From assembly GCA_024709145.1 (NCBI GenBank), contig JANJXG010000035.1, forward strand, positions 1 through 64,000: a stretch of 64,000 nt of DNA, given 5' to 3'. Below the pieces are notes generated by a model. The model searched no databases and was not told where the DNA came from. It saw only the letters and a list, made by a program, of their open reading frames with translations. This stretch comes from Bacteroidales bacterium. Lineage in GTDB: Bacteria > Bacteroidota > Bacteroidia > Bacteroidales > F082. Each line of letters begins with the position of its first letter. Position 1 is the stretch's first letter. Below, in pieces: positions 1 through 8,003 of this stretch. The position numbers and the translations under genes were made by a program.

Positions 1-1
1 T

Positions 2-3000
2 TGTACGAATTACAGTTATACACTTACCGGTCCTGAGAATGAAAACTACAGTTATAAATGGTATGTGAATAACCAATTGATTTCCAACAGTACTTTTGAA
101 TACACATTCATCGTCACCCAGACGGTTACCATACGATTGGAAGTCAAGGTTGGCAATTGCACGACAACGGATCAGATCACCATTACGCCCTTGGCCGTAC
201 CAACGATAACTGTGACATCAAACAATTCGGCGATATGTTTCGGAGAATCGGTAGTATTGAATCTGACAACCCAAAACGCCTCATCTTATGTTTGGTGGGA
301 TGGATTTACAGGTCTGACAACACGAACAGTAGTACCGGTTGACAATGACACAACTCTTGCTTACTGGGCTGAAGCCATCAATGGTCTGGGTTGTAAATCG
401 CGTGATACTGTGCTTGTGAGGATCAACCCGCTACCCGAAGTTCCGCTCACAGTTGCAGGAGGTTCAAATATTATTTGTTACAATGCAGTAGCAACCGTAC
501 AGGGGCCGCAGCTTGCAGGTCATCAGTATGAATGGTTTGTTGATGACGTAGCGACGGGCACCAACACTTTCCAGCACAGTTTTGTTGTAACGAAAGATGT
601 CACGGTCAAGCTTCGCGTTACCGATGCCAATGGTTGCAAAAACACGAATCAGATTGCCATTCAATCGCGCAACCTGCCCGGTATCCAGTTGAATCCGGAT
701 AGTCTTGATGTGTGCCTTGGAAATACTTTTACACTCTCCATCAACAATCAGAATGTGAATTCATATGCCTGGTTTGATGGTCTGGCTGGTAACCTGCTTC
801 AGCGAACTTTTGAAGCGAATGCTACGGGTTCATTTATTTACTGGGTTGAGGGCATCAACAGTTTCGGCTGTATTTCGCGTGACACAGCCTTTATCACTGT
901 CAACCCACTTCCCGAAATTTTCATCCTTGCACCTGCAGGAACTACTGTTTGCCAGGGACAGGAAATCACGCTCGTTGGTGCTGGTCAGGAAGATGATCAG
1001 TATGAATGGTATGTGAATAATTTGCTCGTAAACAATACTTCTACTTATACTTTTGTCGCGGAACAAACAACAGATGTTAGTCTTGTTGTTACGAACACTG
1101 CGGGATGTCAGCAAACGGATGTGATTACCGTAAATGTACTGGATGCTCCCGAAGTTAATCTTGGTGCTGATTTACAAGTGTGTGAGGGCTATGAATTAAC
1201 ATATACCGGCCCCCTGGATGCCAACCATACTTATGCCTGGTATGCCAACAATACACTGGTGAGCACTGACTCTTCCTATACCTTTATTTTAACTGGTAAC
1301 CTGAATCTGAGACTGGAAGTCATTTCTCCGGATGGATGTTCGGCATCAGATGCAGTTTCGCTCACAACGCTCACCTCACCGGTTATCGACCTCACTCCCG
1401 GCAACACCGAGTTTTGCCTTGGTGAAAGTGCAACACTTAGCATCACCACAAACGGAATTTCCTATATCTGGTGGGATGGTCTTGGTACGAATGTTCCAAC
1501 CCGTAGTTTTACACCTTTGGCAGGGGATTCAACCTATGCTTATTGGGCCGAAGCGGTGAATGCACTGGGATGTAAAAGCCGCGACACCGCCTTGGTGACA
1601 GTTCACAATCACCCTGTAATCGAAATCAACATGCAGGGCCTTGCCAATACATTTTGCTATGGTACAAATGCGACTGTGGTGGGACCCGCAGTTGAAGGCT
1701 ACACCTATCAGTGGTATGTAAATGGCGAAGCAACAGGTGAAAATATCGACCGCTTGATCTTTCCGGTTTTGATGGAATCGGTGGTTAAGCTTGAAGTGAC
1801 TGATGCCAACGGCTGTTTTGGTTCCGACTCTCTTACCGTATTTATGTATGACGCACCCGGAATCATCTTGTCACCCGACAGCCTTGACGTATGCCTGGGC
1901 GATTCATTTACCTTAACGATCAACCCGCAAAATGTTGTCTCTTTTGCCTGGTGGGATGGTCTTGCAGGAAATCTCACCAGCAGAACGATTACGCCAACTG
2001 TGCCTGAAACCACCTATGTTTACTGGGCACAGGGGATCAACTCCATTGGTTGTATCTCCTATGATACTGCCTATATTTCGGTTCATAGCCTGCCGGAAGT
2101 TATCCTGCTTACTCCCGTTGGAACTTCTGTTTGCCAGGGCGATACCATGACATTGCAGACTCCGCCCTTAGCCGATCATACCTATGAGTGGGTGATCAAC
2201 GGTCAGGTAATGTCAACCGAAACACAATTTGAGTTTGTCGCTGAAACAGATGTGACTGTTACATTGGTTGTTACCAATGAGTTTGGATGTCAGTCGTCAG
2301 AATCAGTTGATATTAATGTAAACATAACCCCTCAACCTGACCTGGGACCAGATATCTTTGCCTGTCTGGATGAAGTGGTTCAGATGGAGGCTCCCACAGG
2401 GACTGGTTTTACCTATGAGTGGTTCCTGAATGGTATTTCAACTGGAAACACTACTTCATCATTTGAATATATCGTGGCGGATACGGTCGAAATCTGGCTC
2501 CGTATGAACACCATCAACGGTTGTGATGCAGGTGATACACTGATAATTACCCCGCTCACTACTCCAAAAGTTACCATCAGCGCTTCTCAATCTGCAATTT
2601 GTCTGGGCGAATCGGTTACTTTAACAGCCAACATCGTTGATGCCGTTGCATTTGCCTGGTGGGATGGTTTTATCAATCCGACACGCATTGTAACGCCCGA
2701 AGCTGAAGGAACCACTTACTATTGGGCTGAGGTCATCAGTGCAGCGAATTGTGTCTATCGCGACAGCATCGCTATTACCGTGCATCCGGTGCCTGATATT
2801 CAATTGACGATCGACCAGGGCGCTTCAACAATTTGTGCAGGGGAATCTGTAACCTTCGCCTTGACTGATAACGCCGGACTTGAAATTGATTTCGTTGTTT
2901 GGAATAATTCTGTGACTGTTCCTATGGGCAATGAGCCAGTGGTTTATTTCGAACAAAACTTCACGGAAAGTACCTGGTTTTATGCCGAAATGGTAAGTAT

Positions 3001-4231
3001 GAACGGCTGCTCGGTGACCGACAGTTTGTTTATTGAAGTGGAGCAACTGCCTGAAATCACCATCAGCAACGATACCACCGTTTGCAGCGGATCCATCGTG
3101 ATGCTTGAGTCAACAGGTGGGGAATTATGCATTTGGAGCGACGAAACTGGTATAATCAGTGCAGGATATCTTCTTGAAATAGAAGCTCTTGAAACGAAAA
3201 CCTATTATGCAACTGTTTTTGGTGGAGGTAATCTTGGTTGTGCCAATACCGACAGCGTTACAGTGACCGTTCTGGATGTCCCGGTGATTACGGTTCAGGC
3301 CTCTCAGAACAATGTTTGCGGTGGTACACCGGTTATCCTGAGTGCCAACGGTGCAGCAAACTATGTTTGGTCTACAGGTCAAACCGGTTCGATGATTACA
3401 GTGGCTCCGCTCATAACCACGACTTACACTGTTATCGGTATCAGCGAAAATGGCTGTACGGCTGTCAACGGTATTACACTTACCATGATTCCGGGTCCGA
3501 ATGTTGTGCTCACAGGTCTTGATCCGCTTTATTGCACCAATGCTGAACCGGCTGTGTTAACAGGTATTCCTGTCGGCGGAATTTTCTCTGGTCCAGGAGT
3601 TGCGGGGGGTAAATTCTATCCAACCTTGGCCGGTCAGGGTCTCCATCAGGTTGTTTACAGTTATATAAACTCCTTTGGCTGCACTGGAAGTGACACCTTG
3701 TTTACGACCGTCGTTGGGATTGCCGAAAGTATCAATCTTGGAACAGACCTGGAATTGTGTCCACATGAAGAATTTGTGCTGGACGCAGGGCCTGGTTATG
3801 AACATTATTTCTGGTCGACAGGCGATACAACCCGCACGGCAACAATCAGGGGAAATATGTATTTCCCTGGTACAACCCGTACCATAACAGTAATAGCAAC
3901 ACTTCAGGAATGTTCGGTCAGCGGAAGCGTCGAGCTGTTGGTGCGCAACGACTGCTATATTGGAATCGGGGAGCAGGCGGTTGAAACAGTGCGCGTGCAA
4001 CCCAACCCGAGCAGTGGCATTTTTGCGATTCAGCACCTCGAAGGAAGCGGTGAATTACAGGTCAGCATTTTCGATGGCAGGGCAACCAATGTTTACAACG
4101 GAATTTTCGAGGATTGCACATCCGACGGAAATCAATGTAGCATTGATTTGTCACATTTGCCCAAAGGCGTCTATACCGTTAGCATCATCAGGGGTAAAGA
4201 GCGCTTTGTGAAGAAAATGGTGATCATCTGA
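2..4231 (+). CDS. Giant secreted Ig/PKD-like repeat protein with T9SS sorting domain (5' end outside window)
   Basis: The reading frame is open to the left edge of the window, so at least 1,409 residues of a longer protein are present. It is built of consecutive beta-sandwich-like modules of about 80 residues, each with one early Cys (CxGE/CxGD type), a central Trp motif (WWDG, WFDG, YEWYVN or YAWYAN) and a late GC motif, as in PKD/Ig-like adhesin domains. Modules recur in fixed order with a period of about 1.18 kb. The last 80 residues (from about nt 3985) carry VQPNPSSGIF, a central DLSHLPKGVY and a final basic stretch. This is the type A sorting domain that directs proteins through the type IX secretion system to the cell surface. 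The role is probably adhesion or gliding. There is no enzymatic domain in the visible part. The family call is secure, the function is inferred. Confidence 0.9.
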   Translation, partial: CTNYSYTLTGPENENYSYKWYVNNQLISNSTFEYTFIVTQTVTIRLEVKVGNCTTTDQITITPLAVPTITVTSNNSAICFGESVVLNLTTQNASSYVWWDGFTGLTTRTVVPVDNDTTLAYWAEAINGLGCKSRDTVLVRINPLPEVPLTVAGGSNIICYNAVATVQGPQLAGHQYEWFVDDVATGTNTFQHSFVVTKDVTVKLRVTDANGCKNTNQIAIQSRNLPGIQLNPDSLDVCLGNTFTLSINNQNVNSYAWFDGLAGNLLQRTFEANATGSFIYWVEGINSFGCISRDTAFITVNPLPEIFILAPAGTTVCQGQEITLVGAGQEDDQYEWYVNNLLVNNTSTYTFVAEQTTDVSLVVTNTAGCQQTDVITVNVLDAPEVNLGADLQVCEGYELTYTGPLDANHTYAWYANNTLVSTDSSYTFILTGNLNLRLEVISPDGCSASDAVSLTTLTSPVIDLTPGNTEFCLGESATLSITTNGISYIWWDGLGTNVPTRSFTPLAGDSTYAYWAEAVNALGCKSRDTALVTVHNHPVIEINMQGLANTFCYGTNATVVGPAVEGYTYQWYVNGEATGENIDRLIFPVLMESVVKLEVTDANGCFGSDSLTVFMYDAPGIILSPDSLDVCLGDSFTLTINPQNVVSFAWWDGLAGNLTSRTITPTVPETTYVYWAQGINSIGCISYDTAYISVHSLPEVILLTPVGTSVCQGDTMTLQTPPLADHTYEWVINGQVMSTETQFEFVAETDVTVTLVVTNEFGCQSSESVDINVNITPQPDLGPDIFACLDEVVQMEAPTGTGFTYEWFLNGISTGNTTSSFEYIVADTVEIWLRMNTINGCDAGDTLIITPLTTPKVTISASQSAICLGESVTLTANIVDAVAFAWWDGFINPTRIVTPEAEGTTYYWAEVISAANCVYRDSIAITVHPVPDIQLTIDQGASTICAGESVTFALTDNAGLEIDFVVWNNSVTVPMGNEPVVYFEQNFTESTWFYAEMVSMNGCSVTDSLFIEVEQLPEITISNDTTVCSGSIVMLESTGGELCIWSDETGIISAGYLLEIEALETKTYYATVFGGGNLGCANTDSVTVTVLDVPVITVQASQNNVCGGTPVILSANGAANYVWSTGQTGSMITVAPLITTTYTVIGISENGCTAVNGITLTMIPGPNVVLTGLDPLYCTNAEPAVLTGIPVGGIFSGPGVAGGKFYPTLAGQGLHQVVYSYINSFGCTGSDTLFTTVVGIAESINLGTDLELCPHEEFVLDAGPGYEHYFWSTGDTTRTATIRGNMYFPGTTRTITVIATLQECSVSGSVELLVRNDCYIGIGEQAVETVRVQPNPSSGIFAIQHLEGSGELQVSIFDGRATNVYNGIFEDCTSDGNQCSIDLSHLPKGVYTVSIIRGKERFVKKMVII
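26..2660 (+). repeat. 1.18-kb higher-order tandem repeat inside the giant adhesin
   Basis: Five different modules (a-b-c-d-e) recur in the same order. The first Cys codon of module a is at nt 236, 1415 and 2600. The WWDG codons of module a begin at 293, 1469 and 2657. Module e has its Cys codon at 1181 and 2363, and its ACCGG core at 26 and 1205. The copies are diverged at DNA level, so this is an old duplication of a five-domain block, not a recent slippage array. Confidence 0.75.
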
Positions 4232-4242
4232 TACTTCTTTGC

Positions 4243-4250
4243 TACTTTTG
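4243..4250 (+). promoter_or_regulatory. Bacteroidota -7 box (TACTTTTG) for the adenosine-kinase-like gene
   Basis: Exact match to TAnnTTTG, 17 nt before the ATG at 4268 and 12 nt after the preceding stop. No clear -33 TTG at normal spacing, so this is a moderate call. Confidence 0.5.
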
Positions 4251-4267
4251 TCAAAAAATATATTCAG

Positions 4268-5242
4268 ATGACAAAAGTATTGGGAATTGGCAATGCCCTG
4301 GTTGATATACTGACCATGGTTAGTGATGAGTCCATTCTTTCTGAGCTGAAACTACCGAAAGGGAGTATGCAGCTCGTTGATGGTGAAACATGTAAAATGA
4401 TTCAGGAATCGACAAGTCACTTACCTAAATCAAAAGCATCAGGGGGCTCAGCCGCCAATACCATCCATGGTTTGGCCAGTTTGGGTATTGAAACAGCCTT
4501 CATTGGCCATGTGGGAACCGATGAAACAGGTATTTTTTTTCGGAATGATATGGAACAGGCCAACATCAGGCCTGTTCTGTTTTCAAGCGAAACACCAACA
4601 GGGATTGCCAGCGGCATGATTACCAGGGATGGTGAGCGAACTTTTGCCACTTACCTCGGAGCCGCCATTCAGCTTTCGGCTGATCACCTGAGCAAAGAAC
4701 TTTTTGATGGATACGATTATTTGTATGTTGAAGGATATCTGGTTCAAAATGAACAACTTTTGACTCAAGCCATGAAACTTGCCAAAGAGTCAGGACTTAA
4801 AATTGTTCTCGATTTGGCAAGTTACAACATTGTTGAATCAAACCGGGCGTTGCTTAACAGTATCCTGGATAATTATGTCGACATTGTTTTTGCCAATGAA
4901 GAAGAAGCACGTGCTTTTGCCCGGTGCGAACCTTTGGAAGCCCTCGAGGTTTTGGGTAGAATTTGCCCGACTGCCGTTGTAAAAATAGGGGCCAGGGGGT
5001 CCTACATAAAGCAAGATGGTCTGACAGTAAAAGTAGATGCCATTGAAGCCAATGCACAGGACACAACGGGAGCGGGTGACTTGTTTGCTGCCGGTTTTCT
5101 CTATGGAGTCATCCGAGGTTTTGGTGCAGAAGAGGCAGGGCAGGCAGGTTCAATCCTGGCTGGCAATGTTGTTGAGGTGGTAGGCCCTAAAATGGATCAA
5201 CAGCGTTGGGATGAAATCCGCAGAAGGGTTGCTTCGCTCTGA
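4268..5242 (+). CDS. Adenosine kinase-like PfkB-family kinase
   Basis: Phosphorylates the 5' hydroxyl of adenosine or a related nucleoside or sugar, using ATP, in the cytoplasm. The N-terminal part has GIGNALVDI and the PfkB signature region GGSAANTIHGLASLG (about residue 58). The C-terminal part has DTTGAGDLFAAGFLYG (about residue 262), which holds the catalytic Asp and anion hole. At 324 residues it has normal family length. The N-terminus starting MTKVLGIGNALVDI and the substrate region resemble bacterial adenosine kinases more than ribokinase or fructokinase, but substrate cannot be proven from motifs. The start at 4268 is preceded by a good -7 box. It is probably transcribed alone, since the next gene has its own promoter. 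Confidence 0.8.
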   Translation: MTKVLGIGNALVDILTMVSDESILSELKLPKGSMQLVDGETCKMIQESTSHLPKSKASGGSAANTIHGLASLGIETAFIGHVGTDETGIFFRNDMEQANIRPVLFSSETPTGIASGMITRDGERTFATYLGAAIQLSADHLSKELFDGYDYLYVEGYLVQNEQLLTQAMKLAKESGLKIVLDLASYNIVESNRALLNSILDNYVDIVFANEEEARAFARCEPLEALEVLGRICPTAVVKIGARGSYIKQDGLTVKVDAIEANAQDTTGAGDLFAAGFLYGVIRGFGAEEAGQAGSILAGNVVEVVGPKMDQQRWDEIRRRVASL

Positions 5243-5301
5243 GGCAATTTTTCAAACGAAACAAAATTCTTTCACAGTCCATATCATTACTGTGTTCCAG
5301 A

Positions 5302-5343
5302 CCTTATTCAGCATCAATTTAAATAAGGAGGCAGGTTTTTTTA
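5302..5343 (+). terminator. Probable terminator after the kinase gene
   Basis: Seven-base stem CCTTATT (5302-5308) with AATAAGG (5322-5328), a 13-nt loop, and a T-run from about 5336. The stem is AT-rich and the T-run is 7 nt away, so it is weaker than other terminators in the window. Confidence 0.4.
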
Positions 5344-5358
5344 TTCGGGCGAAATGCT

Positions 5359-5366
5359 TAAATTTG
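5359..5366 (+). promoter_or_regulatory. -7 box (TAAATTTG) for the EF-G paralogue
   Basis: Exact TAnnTTTG match 45 nt upstream of the ATG at 5412. No clean -33 element was seen. Confidence 0.45.
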
Positions 5367-5411
5367 CCCCCTTTATGAATGAGCATAAGTGTTAATTAAA
5401 CAGAGATTTAT

Positions 5412-7547
5412 ATGAAGATTTACCAAACAGATGAGATCAGGAATATCGCGCTGATCGGCGCAGCCAAATCGGGTAAAACGACCTTGGCCGAGAACATGCT
5501 TTTTGAGGGCAAGGTCATTAATCGCAAAGGTACTGTTGATGACAAGAATACAGTCTCTGACTATCGTCAGATTGAAACGGAAAGACAGATTTCCGTTAAC
5601 ACTTCATTGTTGTATACACTTCACGAAGGAAAGAAAATAAACATCCTCGATGCACCTGGCTTCAGCGACTATACCGGTGATATATTGGCAGCGGTGAGCG
5701 TGGCCGATACAGCAATCTTTACCGTCAATGGTCAGAATGGTGTGGAAGCTACCACCGAAAATGCCTGGAGACAAGCCGAGAAAGCCGGAACCCCTGTTGT
5801 GTTTTTTATCAACCAACTCGATCATCACAATGCCAACTTTGACGAAGTTGTCAAAGCACTAAAGGATTATTTTGGTGACAAAGTTACACTTACACAATAT
5901 CCGGTGCGTACTGGTGAAGGTTTTGACAGCATTATCGACCTGATGCTGATGAAGATGCTGAAGTTTAAACAGGGTGGTGGTGCTCCCGAAGTGCTCGACA
6001 TTCCTGCTGCTGAGTTGGACCGGGCCGAAAAGCTTCATCGTACCCTTGTTGAAAACGCTGCAGAAGGCGACGAAAGCCTGATGGAGAAATATTTTGAAAC
6101 CGACAGCCTCGATCTGAATGAGGTTCGTCAGGGAATCCAAAAAGGTATGGTAAGCAGAGGTGTTTTCCCTGTGTTCTGCGGTGCTTCCAAGCATGGCGTC
6201 GGGGTGAACAGGTTGATGGATTTCATTGTATTTACCTGTCCTGCACCTTCTTGCCTCCCGGCTCGCAAAACAACCTCTGGAAAAGAGTTTCACTGTAAAA
6301 CGACTGAACCTGCAGGACTTTTCATTTTTAAACTTGCCAACGAGCAACACCTCGGCGAAGTATCGATGATCAAGGTTTATGGTGGCGAGATTTTTGAAGG
6401 TCAAGACCTGATCAATCCACGTACGGGAAATAAAGAAAGAATTTCGCAGTTATTGATCGTCAACGGAAAAAACCGCGAAAAGATCGAACGGGTTGTGGCC
6501 GGCGATATCGCAGTTACAATTAAACTCAAAGATGCACGTGCCAACGACTCACTGCTTGACCCAAAAGCTGCTGATGCCGGTTTCGAACCCATTGTTTATC
6601 CCGAGCCAATTTTCACTACCGCGGTAAAGGCAGTCAGCACTACGGATGATGAAAAACTTGGAAGTATTCTTCAGGACATGCATAAAGTTGATCCTACTTT
6701 CCATGCGGGCCTCTCCAGAGAGTTGCGTCAGCTGATCATTCAATGTCAGGGCGAATACCACCTCAATACCGTAAAATGGTATCTTGATCATGTATTTAAA
6801 ATTGATGCTGAATTCTATTCACCAAAGATTCCTTATCGCGAAACGATTACCAAAGCAGCCAAAGCTGACTATCGTCATAAAAAGCAGTCTGGTGGTTCGG
6901 GTCAGTTTGGTGAGGTTCATCTCATGGTTCAGCCTTATTTTGAGGGATATAAAGATCCTACTGATTTCCCTGTTCGTGGAAAAGAGGAACATCAGCTTAA
7001 CTGGGGTGGTAAACTGATTTTCAACAATTGTATTGTTGGTGGGTCGATCGATGCCCGCTTTATGCCAGCCATTCTCAAAGGAATTATGGAGAGGCTTGAA
7101 GAAGGACCGCTTACCGGATCGTATGCCCGTGACATCGTGGTTTATGTTTATGACGGAAAAATGCACCCTGTTGATTCAAATGAAATTTCCTTCAAGCTGG
7201 CAGGCCGTCATGCTTTCAGCACAGCCTTTAAAAATGCCGGCCCAAAAATCATGGAGCCTATCTACGATGTGGCTGTCAGAATGCCTGAAGATATGATGGG
7301 TTCGGTAATGACCGACCTGCAAGGACGCCGTGCTGTTATCATGGGTATGGATTCTGATAACAAGTACCAGATTATCAGAGCAAAAGTGCCGTTGGCTGAA
7401 ATGGATCGCTACAGTACTTCACTCAGTGCAATTACCAGTGGAAGGGGTACGTTTACGATTAAGTTTGCCGAATATGCCCAGGTTCCAGGTGATGTGCAAA
7501 CCAAACTTCTCAAGGAGTACGAAGAAAAACTCAAAGAAGAGGATTAA
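5412..7547 (+). CDS. Divergent elongation factor G paralogue (EF-G2-like)
   Basis: All five EF-G domains are present in 711 residues: a G domain, beta-barrel domain II (about 290-370), III, IV with SGGSGQFGEVHLMV, and V ending in a short acidic tail. It should bind the ribosome and act in translocation or recycling. The GTPase motifs are altered. The P-loop reads GAAKSGKT (16-23) where EF-G has AHVDAGKT. The switch II motif DTPGH reads DAPGF (80-84), so the catalytic His is replaced by Phe. The NKMD motif reads NQLD (134-137). This is therefore a paralogue, not the housekeeping fusA, which normally sits beside rpsL/rpsG. From memory, a Bacteroides EF-G paralogue has been reported to work without GTP hydrolysis, and these changes fit that type. 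The gene stands alone between its own promoter and a strong terminator. Confidence 0.88.
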   Translation: MKIYQTDEIRNIALIGAAKSGKTTLAENMLFEGKVINRKGTVDDKNTVSDYRQIETERQISVNTSLLYTLHEGKKINILDAPGFSDYTGDILAAVSVADTAIFTVNGQNGVEATTENAWRQAEKAGTPVVFFINQLDHHNANFDEVVKALKDYFGDKVTLTQYPVRTGEGFDSIIDLMLMKMLKFKQGGGAPEVLDIPAAELDRAEKLHRTLVENAAEGDESLMEKYFETDSLDLNEVRQGIQKGMVSRGVFPVFCGASKHGVGVNRLMDFIVFTCPAPSCLPARKTTSGKEFHCKTTEPAGLFIFKLANEQHLGEVSMIKVYGGEIFEGQDLINPRTGNKERISQLLIVNGKNREKIERVVAGDIAVTIKLKDARANDSLLDPKAADAGFEPIVYPEPIFTTAVKAVSTTDDEKLGSILQDMHKVDPTFHAGLSRELRQLIIQCQGEYHLNTVKWYLDHVFKIDAEFYSPKIPYRETITKAAKADYRHKKQSGGSGQFGEVHLMVQPYFEGYKDPTDFPVRGKEEHQLNWGGKLIFNNCIVGGSIDARFMPAILKGIMERLEEGPLTGSYARDIVVYVYDGKMHPVDSNEISFKLAGRHAFSTAFKNAGPKIMEPIYDVAVRMPEDMMGSVMTDLQGRRAVIMGMDSDNKYQIIRAKVPLAEMDRYSTSLSAITSGRGTFTIKFAEYAQVPGDVQTKLLKEYEEKLKEED

Positions 7548-7567
7548 TCAATTTTGTGTTTTATCAG

Positions 7568-7601
7568 AAAAAAAGCGAAGTCGGAAGACTTCGCTTTTTT
7601 T
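7568..7601. terminator. Bidirectional rho-independent terminator
   Basis: Stem GCGAAGTC (7575-7582) and GACTTCGC (7587-7594) with a GGAA loop, flanked by A7 on the left and T7 on the right. It works for the EF-G gene on the plus strand and for the receiver gene on the minus strand, whose stop codon (7600-7602) lies inside the structure. Confidence 0.9.
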
Positions 7602-8001
7602 ATATCATTTTGAAAACGTTGATGCCTTCCTTTTCGATGTGTGCTTTGAAACGGGCAATGGTTTGATTAAAAATGTCGATATCAATCGGTTTTAACAAAT
7701 AATCAAAACTGTGATAATTCTTTGCCTTTTCCATGTATTTAGCATAAGCAGTAATGAAAATAACTTCGAATTTTCGAATCGGAAACCTTTCAAGCAAATC
7801 AAAGCCTGATCCTCTTGGCATGTCAATGTCGAGAAATACAAGCTCAGGCTCCGTTTCTTTAATTACTTCCCAGGCATTATCGATGATATTGGATGTGCCA
7901 ACAACTTGTAAATCTGGGTTAAACTCCTTTATAATGAGCTCTATAGAAGTAACAGCATCGGGCTCATCGTCAACAATCACGACTCGTATGGGTTTATTCA
8001 T
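7600..8001 (-). CDS. Stand-alone response-regulator receiver protein
   Basis: 133 residues forming one CheY-like receiver. Acidic pair DD at 11-12, phospho-acceptor Asp58 in LVFLDID, Thr in FITAYAKY and Lys104 in YLLKPID. The sequence style (KPID, ITAYAKYMEKAKN) is that of receivers normally fused to a LytTR DNA-binding domain, yet the protein ends about 25 residues after the receiver, and no LytTR remnant follows before the next gene. It lies 2 nt downstream of the sensor kinase gene and is surely in its operon. It is probably phosphorylated by that kinase. With no output domain it must pass the phosphoryl group on or act by protein contact. Confidence 0.85.
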   Translation of the reverse strand: MNKPIRVVIVDDEPDAVTSIELIIKEFNPDLQVVGTSNIIDNAWEVIKETEPELVFLDIDMPRGSGFDLLERFPIRKFEVIFITAYAKYMEKAKNYHSFDYLLKPIDIDIFNQTIARFKAHIEKEGINVFKMI

Positions 8002-8003
8002 TT

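Noticed and set aside
5859-6404. 181-codon open frame on the minus strand within the EF-G paralogue
   Set aside because: Antisense to a strongly supported gene, with no domain, promoter or plausible start context.
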